Shown in pieces: positions 7,420-15,135 of a stretch of DNA of 29,304 bases. The translations under genes and the position numbers were made by a program. The notes below the pieces were generated by a model. That model ran no database searches. It was not told where the DNA came from and saw only the letters and a program-made list of their open reading frames with translations. This DNA is from JBCBJX01 sp038522735 (GTDB lineage Bacteria > Pseudomonadota > Alphaproteobacteria > Caulobacterales > Parvularculaceae): the NCBI GenBank assembly GCA_038522735.1, contig JBCBJX010000032.1, forward strand, positions 1 through 29,304. The letters run 5' to 3'. Position 1 is the first letter of the stretch. Every line of letters starts with the position of its first letter.

Positions 7420-8508
7420 GTGAGACGGTTCGGGGCGTGGGCGAAACTCAGTTCGGCGGCGATGATCGCGGCTTTGGCCACGGGCTGCGGCGGCGTATCG
7501 ACAGGCGGACTGCCGTTTTTCGGCAAAAAAGAAGTCGCGCCGGCGGAACCGGAATGCCCCGTCCGCCCGGGCCTCACGGCGTCGGAACGGCTGCTTGAAG
7601 CGCGCTCTTTCCTCAATGACGGTCAGTATGCGCCGGCGACCTGCGAGCTGAAAGCAGCCCAGCAGGCGGCGAACTATACCGGCAACGCGCGCCAGCTGGA
7701 GACGATCGACAAGTTTCTCGACCAGCTGGAGCTCAGCCCTCTCGATTTCTTCGCCTATGAAGGCGGGCGTAAATATTCGTACACGGTGAGGCGCAATGAA
7801 GGCCTTGCGAACATCGCCCAGAACCAGCTCGGCGACGCGACGCTCTTCGTCGCCCTTGCTCGCTTCAATGATCTCGCCCGACCCGGCGATCTCTCGGTCG
7901 GTCAGGTCATCCAGATCCCGGGCGAACCGCCGCGACGCCCGACCCCGATCCCGGCCCGGTCCGCCGATGAGCCGGACGCTCCGGATCCGCGGCCGATCAC
8001 GCCGCCCGAACGGCTCGCTCTCGCCCGGGAGGCTCTCGCGGGCGACGACCACCTGACGGCGCTCTCTCAGCTGACGGTGATATCGACGTCCGGCCTTTCG
8101 GAAACGGCGGCGACCGAGCGAAACGCCCTGCTCGCACAAGCCCAATGTGTGGAAGCCGACCGGCGCGCCTCTGCGTCAGCGCAGACGACGGCGCGCGCGC
8201 TCATCGCGTGCGCCCGGCCGATGGCGGACGCGCCGGACCCGACGCGACGCCTTGAGGCGCTCGCAATGGCGAGCGATGCGATCGGACTTTACCGCTCGAC
8301 GCCGGGCGGGTCCGAGCTTGTCGGGCAACTGCGCGGCTCCCTGCAAAGCGAAGCGCAGTCGTGGATGATCGAAGCCTCGCGGGCGATGGCTGACTACAAC
8401 TACAAGGAAGCGGCGACGCTGGCCGAGAAGGTGGTTCTGGTCGATCCCGACAATGCGACCGCGCGCCAGCTGCTGGAAAACGCCCGGCGCTACCAGTCCG
8501 GACGCTGA
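7420..8508 (+). CDS. LysM-domain lipoprotein with TPR-like C terminus
   Basis: The 362-residue protein has a signal peptide ending in a lipobox-like ATG-Cys23, so it is probably a lipoprotein. A LysM-type peptidoglycan-binding domain spans about residues 118-168, from YSYTVRRNEGL to QVIQIPG with the typical N-D...PGD spacing. A Pro-rich linker follows, then helical repeats ending in a TPR-like unit (about 310-358). LysM domains bind N-acetylglucosamine-containing glycans, so a role at the cell wall is likely; the exact function is unknown. The start is GTG at 7420 with GCGGAGG at 7407-7413 upstream. The stop lies 9 nt from the stop of the convergent lipoprotein gene at the end of the T6SS operon, and both proteins combine a lipid anchor with TPR-like helices. 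Confidence 0.75.
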   Translation: MRRFGAWAKLSSAAMIAALATGCGGVSTGGLPFFGKKEVAPAEPECPVRPGLTASERLLEARSFLNDGQYAPATCELKAAQQAANYTGNARQLETIDKFLDQLELSPLDFFAYEGGRKYSYTVRRNEGLANIAQNQLGDATLFVALARFNDLARPGDLSVGQVIQIPGEPPRRPTPIPARSADEPDAPDPRPITPPERLALAREALAGDDHLTALSQLTVISTSGLSETAATERNALLAQAQCVEADRRASASAQTTARALIACARPMADAPDPTRRLEALAMASDAIGLYRSTPGGSELVGQLRGSLQSEAQSWMIEASRAMADYNYKEAATLAEKVVLVDPDNATARQLLENARRYQSGR

Positions 8509-8517
8509 TAAACACGC

Positions 8518-9102
8518 CTAACTTGCGGCTTTGTCTGATGTTGCAGGTTCATCTGCATCGTCCGGCGCATCGCCGTTCTGCTCGAGAATGGATCGCACCC
8601 GGTCGAAATAGCCGCCGAGGCTTTTTCTGAAGGCGTCGATGGACGGCTCTTCGTCCTCAGTTTTCTCACTCAGCGGCGGCGCGACAGCGGGGCGCGAGGC
8701 GAAATGGGCGAGGGCGCGGGGTCGCTCGAGCTTCTGCAACGCCTCCAGTGCGTCCCGGCGGGTCGGATCGACCGCGAGAACCCGGAGATAGGCCGCGCGT
8801 GCGCCGGCCGCATCGCCGTGAGCGCGCAGTCTTTCGGCATGCTCAAACGTCTCGTCCGACTGCGTGCGGACTTTCAGCGCCAGCTCCGAGAGCGCGCCGT
8901 CGACGTCGGCGCCCAGAGAGCCGGCGGCGCGGTAGGCGAGCCGCGCTTCCGGATAGAGGCCGCGACGCTCGAACTGCTCAGCCTTCGCCGTCAATGCCCG
9001 CGCATCGGCGTCGTCGCCGAGGCCCGGAACGACCGGCGCCGAGGCGCAGCCGACGGCGACCGCGGTCGCGACCAGCGCCGTGATCCGCAGCATTCGCGCC
9101 AT
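8518..9102 (-). CDS. TPR-like lipoprotein at the end of the T6SS operon
   Basis: The 194-residue protein starts with a signal peptide and a lipobox-like AVG-Cys19, followed by TPR-like helical pairs (about 33-60 and 82-116, the latter with AYLRVLAVDP) and an acidic, probably disordered C-terminal tail. No enzymatic motif is visible. The ATG at 9102 is preferred over the adjacent GTG at 9105; GGAG lies about 8 nt upstream inside the deacetylase gene. It follows the deacetylase by 2 nt, indicating translational coupling and a shared role at the outer membrane or cell wall. I do not recognise a named family. Confidence 0.7.
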   Translation of the reverse strand: MARMLRITALVATAVAVGCASAPVVPGLGDDADARALTAKAEQFERRGLYPEARLAYRAAGSLGADVDGALSELALKVRTQSDETFEHAERLRAHGDAAGARAAYLRVLAVDPTRRDALEALQKLERPRALAHFASRPAVAPPLSEKTEDEEPSIDAFRKSLGGYFDRVRSILEQNGDAPDDADEPATSDKAAS

Positions 9103-9104
9103 CA

Positions 9105-10076
9105 CTAGTTCTCCATCTTGACCGCCGCCGTAAGCCGGCGGGCGAAGGTCGAAAGATCGTCCTCGCCGTAGATCATCGTCCGCTGAAGGACGAAGGGGTG
9201 CGCGAAGGCGGGATTCGGGCCCCGCCGCACCGTCAACGCAATATCGTAGCCCGCGGCCTCGGCGGCCTCGGATATCGCCTGATCTGTGGCTCCGTAGGGG
9301 TATGAGAAGGCGAAAGGGGCCGCCCCGAGGTTTTTCGTCAGCGCATCCGCTGGCGTCTTCATTTCGCCCTCGACACGCTTCGCATAAGCCGCGCTGGTCT
9401 CACCATTGCGACGCTGCGTTAGATCCGCGTGGGTCTTTGAATGAGACTGGACGTCGATGATACCTCCGCGATCGAGATTGCGAGCTGTCGCCCAGTCTAT
9501 GGCGGCGGAGGCGCCGACGAAGTCTGTATAGAGAAAAAGCGTCGCAGGATACGCCCGCTCCCGGAGGATCGGCTCGGCGATCTCGGCCGTGGAACGCCAG
9601 CCGTCGTCGATGGTGAGAACCACGGCCTTCTGCGGCAGCTGCCGTTCGCCTTTGAGAAAGGCGGCGAGATCGGAGAGCGGCACGACGTGGTAGCCCTCGC
9701 GCTCGAGGTAGTCGAGCTGGCGGGCGAACTCCCCGGCGCAAACGACCATCCCCTTGCAGGGCCCGGTCATCTCGAAGCGATGATAGGCGAGGACGGGGAC
9801 GACCTGATAGGCGTCCGTCCGCACACCGGTCGGCCGCCAGTCGCCCAACGGGATAAGGACGTGATCGCCGGGCCTTATGGGCCCGTTGAAATCAGCGATC
9901 CGCCAGGCCTCCCGGCGATCGCCGAGGAACCGCTTCGCGAGTTTCTCCGCATCCGCCCCACGTGAGGCTTTGACGACGACCGCCTCGTCCGTACGCGTCA
10001 CCACGCGGCTCGCGCACCCGGCGAGCCCCGCCGCCGCCAGCGCCGCAGACAGGGCGAAAACCAGCCGAAACCGCAT
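9105..10076 (-). CDS. Polysaccharide deacetylase (CE4) lipoprotein with LysM-like domain
   Basis: CE4 enzymes remove N-acetyl groups from amino sugars in peptidoglycan, chitin-like or exopolysaccharide chains using a divalent metal. The 323-residue protein has a lipobox LAG-Cys21, a LysM-like segment (about 32-77, ending DHVLIPL) and a NodB-homology domain. Visible motifs are LAYHRF (96-101, as in PgaB/IcaB-like members), TIDDGW (155-160, catalytic base Asp157 and metal ligand Asp158), SHSKTH (211-216, metal ligands His212 and His216) and SYPYG (258-262). All metal ligands are present, so activity is likely. It starts 5 nt after the kinase gene, with a GGGGGAG ribosome-binding site inside the kinase 3' end. 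Whether the substrate is peptidoglycan or an exopolysaccharide cannot be decided from sequence. Confidence 0.85.
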   Translation of the reverse strand: MRFRLVFALSAALAAAGLAGCASRVVTRTDEAVVVKASRGADAEKLAKRFLGDRREAWRIADFNGPIRPGDHVLIPLGDWRPTGVRTDAYQVVPVLAYHRFEMTGPCKGMVVCAGEFARQLDYLEREGYHVVPLSDLAAFLKGERQLPQKAVVLTIDDGWRSTAEIAEPILRERAYPATLFLYTDFVGASAAIDWATARNLDRGGIIDVQSHSKTHADLTQRRNGETSAAYAKRVEGEMKTPADALTKNLGAAPFAFSYPYGATDQAISEAAEAAGYDIALTVRRGPNPAFAHPFVLQRTMIYGEDDLSTFARRLTAAVKMEN

Positions 10077-10081
10077 CGGGC

Positions 10082-11998
10082 TTACTCCCCCGCCGGGCGG
10101 TTCGGTGTAAAGATCGCCGTCTTCTCCGTATCCGGCGCCTCGCCGGCGTCTTGAGAACCGTCCTCAGCGGACGGCTCTCCCTCGCGCGTTTCGATCCGTG
10201 TTTCGGCGTGGGCGTCTTCAAGGCCTGCATCAAGATCGGACGCGTCGTCGTTTTCTGAGCCCAGCGACAGCGCGTCCAGAAGGTCGTCCGTCGCCGGCGC
10301 CGGCCGCCCGCCTTTCTGGGCGGCGACGGCGTTGAAGGCGTCGTAGGTCTCCGAAACGAGGCCCTGCCCGCCAGAAAGGCGAACGTCCGTGTCGCCGATG
10401 GCGAGATCTTTCAGAGCGTCGCGCAAACGCGTCATCGGGCTCGCGAAGCGCCGGGTGGCGAGATAGGCGAGGGAGCCGACGGCGCCGACCGTCATCAGGG
10501 TGAGGAGCGTCAGAAGGCCGAGCGTCAGGCGCGCGGCGTCGCGTAGCGGCGTCGTCGGCACTGCGATCAGCGTCTCCGCGAAACCGAGCGTATCGTCCGG
10601 ACGCCTCAGGCAGGAGACCGTCCGGACCGTGAGGACTTCCCCGACACCGTCGAGCCGGCCGATGGCGACGGGCGCCCGCCCGCCCGTCCCCGGCGCCGCC
10701 GTCAGGTTCTGGATGACGCGCCCGCTCGCATCGCTTTCGGCGATCACCTCCCCCGCCCAGGACTGACCGCCCTGCCCGCAATTGCGGTCGCGCGGATTGT
10801 CGAACGGCAGCCGCGCGGCGAGCCCCGGATCGTCCTCAAGACCTGTCACGCGAATGAGCGAAACGGATTCGATGTTCTCCGCATAGGATGAAAAAATGCC
10901 CTGAAACGAGAACGACCAGGCGAGGGGATCATTGTCGGAGGCGTTCCCCATCATCCGCCCCAGGACGTCGCCGAGGGCGACAGCGCTTTCCGCCGTCTGC
11001 GTGCGGGCCGTATCCGTCAGACGGTTGTAAAGAAGCGATCCGCCGATGATCATGATCGCCGCGACGATAGCGGCGAGCAGGCCCGCAGCGCGCACCTCCG
11101 GCGGCAGCCCGGTTTCCTTGCGCGCATCGCGGTTGGAAAGGTTCTGCTCCTCGCGGCGCAGCGCAGTCGCCAGTTCTTCGCCGGACTGGAAGCGCCGTGT
11201 CGGGTCTTTTTCGAGGAGTTTCGCGACGATGTGTTCGAGCCCGGGAGACACATGCGGGGCGAGCTTGCGCACGGGCTCCGGATCATCCCGGGTGATCTCA
11301 ATGAGGAGGGCGGTGATCGTATCGGATCGGAAAGCCTTCCGTCCCGTGAGCAGCTCATAGAGGACGACGCCGAGGCTGTAGAGGTCAGACCGGCCGTCGA
11401 CGCCTTTCGCCAGCGCCTGCTCCGGCGACATGTAGCGCGGGGCGCCGATCACGACACCGGTCTTCGTCGCGGCGTGGTCGTCGCCGGACTTCATGCGCGC
11501 GACGGAAAAGTCCGTCAGCTTGGCGACCGCCCGGTCGGGGCTCATCATGATGTTGGCGGGCTTCACGTCCCGGTGGACGACGCCGTGGGCGTGCGCCGAG
11601 GCGAGGGCGTCGGCGAGTTGCGTTGCGAGGCGGATGACCGAGGAGACCGGGATCGACGCTTCGCCCGCCATGACGGCGTCGAGGGGCTCGCCCTTGAAGA
11701 GTTCCATGATGATGTAGGGCCGCCCGTCATATTCGCCCGCATCGTAGACGGTGACGATGTTCGGGTGGGCGAGATCGCCCGACGCGCGGACGGCGGCGCG
11801 GCCTTCCTCCCGAAACCGCCGCACGGTGTCTTCATTGTCGATCTGGTCGCTGCGGAGGATTTTGAACGCGCGGTCGCAGCTGAAGACGGGATCGTGGGCG
11901 CGATAGACGACGCCCATGGCGCCGCGCCCGATCTCTTCTTCGATGCGATACCGGTTCTCGACGGTCTGACCCGGCTCGATCGTCTCTTCGGCGCTCAT
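10082..11998 (-). CDS. ppkA: Transmembrane Ser/Thr protein kinase of the T6SS (PpkA-like)
   Basis: It occupies the PpkA position of the threonine-phosphorylation pathway that activates T6SS through Fha. Of 638 residues, the first 275 form a Hanks-type kinase: G-loop GRGAMG (24-29), Lys46, Glu64/65, HRDVKPAN (142-149), DFS (163-165), GAPRYMSPE (185-193) and Asp205. The usual DFG reads DFS and the usual GTP of the P+1 loop reads GAP; the catalytic Lys, HRD Asp, Asn and metal-binding Asp are kept. A helix at about 303-323, an extracytoplasmic domain (about 324-490, with C407 and C463), a second helix (about 491-514) and a HAMP-like stretch (about 516-542) follow. The acidic C terminus ends in EKTAIFTP (Thr627). 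The P. aeruginosa PpkA has a different C-terminal layout. AAGGAG supports the ATG at 11998. Confidence 0.85.
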   Translation of the reverse strand: MSAEETIEPGQTVENRYRIEEEIGRGAMGVVYRAHDPVFSCDRAFKILRSDQIDNEDTVRRFREEGRAAVRASGDLAHPNIVTVYDAGEYDGRPYIIMELFKGEPLDAVMAGEASIPVSSVIRLATQLADALASAHAHGVVHRDVKPANIMMSPDRAVAKLTDFSVARMKSGDDHAATKTGVVIGAPRYMSPEQALAKGVDGRSDLYSLGVVLYELLTGRKAFRSDTITALLIEITRDDPEPVRKLAPHVSPGLEHIVAKLLEKDPTRRFQSGEELATALRREEQNLSNRDARKETGLPPEVRAAGLLAAIVAAIMIIGGSLLYNRLTDTARTQTAESAVALGDVLGRMMGNASDNDPLAWSFSFQGIFSSYAENIESVSLIRVTGLEDDPGLAARLPFDNPRDRNCGQGGQSWAGEVIAESDASGRVIQNLTAAPGTGGRAPVAIGRLDGVGEVLTVRTVSCLRRPDDTLGFAETLIAVPTTPLRDAARLTLGLLTLLTLMTVGAVGSLAYLATRRFASPMTRLRDALKDLAIGDTDVRLSGGQGLVSETYDAFNAVAAQKGGRPAPATDDLLDALSLGSENDDASDLDAGLEDAHAETRIETREGEPSAEDGSQDAGEAPDTEKTAIFTPNRPAGE

Positions 11999-12060
11999 CG
12001 CCCGGCTCCTTCAGCGTGCTCGTCTGTCGAGCGCGACCTTAGCGGCGTTCGGGCGCGGCA

Positions 12061-12342
12061 TCACCCGTCGGAAACGGCGAAGCGCACGCAGACATGGGAT
12101 TCGGGGTTCCAGGCGAAGAGCCCGTCCCAGGGCTCCGCGCCGTTGAGGATCGCGATCTCTTCAGCGCCGTAGCGCTCGCTCGCCATCAGCTTGAAGGCTT
12201 CGGCTTTCACACCGCGCTCGGCGACGGCGGCCTTCCATTCAGGCTTCGTTTCGGGCGTGACGAAGCCGCCGGCGGCGCGCGCCTTTTTCATCGCGGCGGT
12301 GAAGTCCGCATAGTTCACCTCGACCAGCCGGGCGATCTTCAT
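12061..12342 (-). CDS. Hypothetical 93-aa protein between clpV and the kinase
   Basis: I do not recognise this protein. It is small, mixed alpha/beta in appearance, soluble, without signal peptide or transmembrane helix, and has a single cysteine (near residue 84) and several tryptophans. It reads from an ATG at 12342, 67 nt after tssH, and ends 62 nt before the kinase start. Its position inside an otherwise tightly packed T6SS operon suggests it is a real gene, possibly an adaptor or regulator for the system. The gaps on both sides are larger than elsewhere in the operon, so it could also be an insertion unrelated to secretion. Confidence 0.6.
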   Translation of the reverse strand: MKIARLVEVNYADFTAAMKKARAAGGFVTPETKPEWKAAVAERGVKAEAFKLMASERYGAEEIAILNGAEPWDGLFAWNPESHVCVRFAVSDG

Positions 12343-12409
12343 GGCCCTGTTCGCGCTCCCGTCGGCTCGCCGCCTGAAGCGGCCTCAAAAGGTGATACGA
12401 TCCAAACCT

Positions 12410-15124
12410 TTAGACAATGTCATAAGCGAAGTCGCCGTTTTCGACGCGAATTTCCGCTTTTGAGACGGGCTCGCCGTCCATCGCCCGCATGAGAAGCCGC
12501 TCCGAAAGGGTCGGCAACACAGTGTTCGTAAGGATCGCGTCGATCACCCGGCCGCCGCTTTCGCGCTCCTTGCAGCGGGAGGCGACGAGCTCCACCACCG
12601 CGTCGTCGAAGGCGAACGCGGCGCCGTAGGCGTCGGCGAGGCGGCGGCCCACCCGCTCGAACCGCATGCGGATAAGCGTACCGAGAACGGCGTCCGTCAG
12701 CGGATAATAGGGAAGCACGATCATCCGGCCGAGAAGCGCCGGCGGGAAGACGTCGAGGAGCGGCTGGCGGATCGCCCCGCGGGCCTTATCGACATCGGGT
12801 TCGCCGCCCGTGCTGTCGGCGAGGTCGGAAAGCGCCCGGTCGCCGACATTCGAGGTGAGAAGGATGAGGGTGTTCTTGAAATCGACGAGGCGGCCCTCGC
12901 CGTCCTCCATCGCCCCTTTGTCGAACACTTGGAAGAACACCTCGTGGACGTCCGAATGCGCCTTTTCCACCTCGTCGAGCAGAATGACCGAATAGGGTCG
13001 TCTGCGCACCGCCTCGGTCAGCCGTCCGCCCTCTCCGTAGCCGACATAACCCGGCGGCGCGCCCTTCAGGGTGGAGACGGTATGGGATTCCTGAAATTCG
13101 CTCATATTGAGCGTGATGAGGTTCTGCTCGCCGCCGTAAAGCGCTTCGGCCAAGCTGAGGGCCGTCTCCGTCTTGCCGACGCCGGAGGGCCCGCAGAGGA
13201 GGAAGACGCCGATCGGCTTCTGCGGATCGGCGAGGCCCGCGCGAGACGTGCGCACGCGCTTCGCGATCTCGTCGAGGGCGACGTCCTGCCCGACGACGCG
13301 GGATTTCAGCGTGTCGGCGAGGGCGAGAATGGAGGCCATCTCGTCACGGACCATCCGGCCGACGGGGACGCCGGTCCAGTCGCCGACGACCTGCGCGATG
13401 GCGGTTTCATCGACGGCCGGAAGAACCAGCGGATCCTCGCCCTGGGCGGCGGCGAGCTCCTCGATCGCGGCGCGCAGCTGCGCGACCAGCGCATCGCGAT
13501 CCTCCGCCGGCGCTTTCGGCGTCGCCGCGGCGTCCGCGTCGGAGGTCTCGTCCAGGGCCTCGGTCTCAGCGGCCGCCTCCGGGTCCTCGTCGCCGGAAAG
13601 TTTGCGACGCAGGGAGAGGACTTTCTCCGTCGCTTCCTTCTCTTTGGCCCAGCGGGCGTTCAGCTCCTCCAGCGCTTTTTCGGTCTCCGTCCTGGCGCTG
13701 AGAACGCCGTCGCGGCGATCGTCCGCGGCGAAGCCTTCACGGGCCTCGCGATCAATCGCGGCGATCTCCCGGTCGAGGGACTCGATCTTGCGGCGGGCGT
13801 CCTCCACCCGCGCCGGCGTCGCATGCTGGCTGAGACCGACCCGCGCGCAGGCGGTGTCGATGAGGCTGACGGCTTTGTCCGGCAGCTGACGGTCTGGAAT
13901 ATAGCGGCGCGACAGGGTGACCGCCGCCGCCAGCGCCTCATCGAGGATGCGGACTTTGTGGTGCTTCTCCATGGCGCCCGCGATAGCGCGCATCATGGCG
14001 ATCGCTCGGGTATCGTCGGGCTCGTCCACCTTGACGGTCTGGAAACGCCGGGTCAGCGCCGGGTCCTTCTCGATGTGCTTTTTGTACTCCGCCCATGTGG
14101 TCGCAGCGATGGTGCGCAGCTCGCCCCGCGCTAGCGCAGGCTTCAGAAGGTTCGCCGCATCGCCCGTCCCCGCCTGACCGCCGGCGCCGATGAGCGTGTG
14201 CGCCTCGTCGATGAAAAGAATGATCCGCGAGGGGCTCGACTGCACCTCCTCGATCACCTGCTTGAGACGCTTTTCGAACTCGCCCTTCATGCTTGCGCCC
14301 GCAGAGAGAGCGCCGACATCGAGGCTGAGGAGGCGGACGCCCTTCAGGGCCGGCGGCACGTCGCCATGGGCGATGCGCCGGGCGAAGCCTTCGACCACCG
14401 CCGTCTTGCCGACGCCCGCTTCGCCGGTAAGGATCGGATTGTTCTGTCTACGGCGCATCAGGATGTCGACGACCTGCCGGATCTCGTCGTCGCGGCCGAT
14501 GATGTTGTCGATCTTTCCCTCCGCGGCGCTAGCGGTGAGATCCGTCGTGAACTGGGCGAGCGCCTCCTCGCCCTTGCGCGGGGCGGGTTTCGCCGCGCCC
14601 TCTTCGCCGGAAGCGGCCGCCGGCGCCGACTTCGCGACGGAGCCTTCCTCCGGCGAGGACGCGACGACGCCGGCGAAGCGTTCCGAAAGGTCCTCCACCT
14701 TGATCGCGGTGAGGCACGGCGCCGCGGCGAGGAGAGGACCGCGCAGCTCTCGCGTCTTCAGAACCCCGTAAAGGAGGTGTCCGGAGCGAACCGCATGCTC
14801 GCCGAAGAGGAGGGAGCCGAAAACATAGCCGCGCTCGGCGGCCTCCTCCAGATGCGGCGCGAAATCAACGACGGCCGTCGCGCCCCTCGGCAAGGCGTCG
14901 AGGGCCTTGTCGAGTTCGTTCTGCAGGCGCGCCTTGTCGATCCCGTAGGCGTCGAGGATGAGGAGAAGGTCCGAGGCCTGCAGCTGCAGGATCTGGTGCA
15001 GCCAGTGAATGAGCTCAACATACGGATTTTCTCTCAGTCGCGAGAAGGCGTGGGCGCTTTCAAGACTTCGAAAGCAGAGCGGGTTGAGCCGCCCGAAGAG
15101 CGCTGAGCGCGAGATTTCCGCCAT
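12410..15124 (-). CDS. tssH: T6SS AAA+ ATPase ClpV (TssH)
   Basis: ClpV disassembles contracted TssB/TssC sheaths so that they can be reused. The 904-residue protein has an N-terminal Clp-N domain (about 10-150), an Ala/Gly-rich linker (about 155-190), a first ATPase module with Walker A GEAGVGKT (234-241) and Walker B IILFIDEAH (301-309), a charged coiled-coil middle domain (about 435-560) and a second module with Walker A GPSGVGKT (645-652) and Walker B VILLDE (713-718). The ATG at 15124 is preceded by AAGGAG with 6-nt spacing; an in-frame extension further upstream overlaps tssG and is not homologous. It lies 11 nt after tssG. The middle domain carries an acidic Asp/Glu/Ala insertion around 510-540. 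Confidence 0.95.
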   Translation of the reverse strand: MAEISRSALFGRLNPLCFRSLESAHAFSRLRENPYVELIHWLHQILQLQASDLLLILDAYGIDKARLQNELDKALDALPRGATAVVDFAPHLEEAAERGYVFGSLLFGEHAVRSGHLLYGVLKTRELRGPLLAAAPCLTAIKVEDLSERFAGVVASSPEEGSVAKSAPAAASGEEGAAKPAPRKGEEALAQFTTDLTASAAEGKIDNIIGRDDEIRQVVDILMRRRQNNPILTGEAGVGKTAVVEGFARRIAHGDVPPALKGVRLLSLDVGALSAGASMKGEFEKRLKQVIEEVQSSPSRIILFIDEAHTLIGAGGQAGTGDAANLLKPALARGELRTIAATTWAEYKKHIEKDPALTRRFQTVKVDEPDDTRAIAMMRAIAGAMEKHHKVRILDEALAAAVTLSRRYIPDRQLPDKAVSLIDTACARVGLSQHATPARVEDARRKIESLDREIAAIDREAREGFAADDRRDGVLSARTETEKALEELNARWAKEKEATEKVLSLRRKLSGDEDPEAAAETEALDETSDADAAATPKAPAEDRDALVAQLRAAIEELAAAQGEDPLVLPAVDETAIAQVVGDWTGVPVGRMVRDEMASILALADTLKSRVVGQDVALDEIAKRVRTSRAGLADPQKPIGVFLLCGPSGVGKTETALSLAEALYGGEQNLITLNMSEFQESHTVSTLKGAPPGYVGYGEGGRLTEAVRRRPYSVILLDEVEKAHSDVHEVFFQVFDKGAMEDGEGRLVDFKNTLILLTSNVGDRALSDLADSTGGEPDVDKARGAIRQPLLDVFPPALLGRMIVLPYYPLTDAVLGTLIRMRFERVGRRLADAYGAAFAFDDAVVELVASRCKERESGGRVIDAILTNTVLPTLSERLLMRAMDGEPVSKAEIRVENGDFAYDIV

Positions 15125-15135
15125 GGTCCGTCTCC

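Noticed and set aside
8509..8517. Bidirectional terminator between the convergent lipoprotein genes
   Set aside because: Only 9 nt separate the stop codons and no hairpin with T-run is visible there.
9105..10076. The CE4 deacetylase as a secreted T6SS effector
   Set aside because: It has a signal peptide and lipobox, no adjacent immunity gene and a place at the operon end with another lipoprotein, which fits a resident envelope enzyme better.
10082..11998. Calling the PpkA-like kinase a pseudokinase because of DFS and GAP
   Set aside because: The residues needed for ATP and metal binding and for catalysis (Lys46, HRD Asp144, Asn149, Asp163) are all present, so inactivity is not supported.
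12929..14134. Plus-strand open frame of 401 codons inside tssH
   Set aside because: It is antisense to the ClpV ATPase modules, whose Walker motifs are intact on the minus strand.
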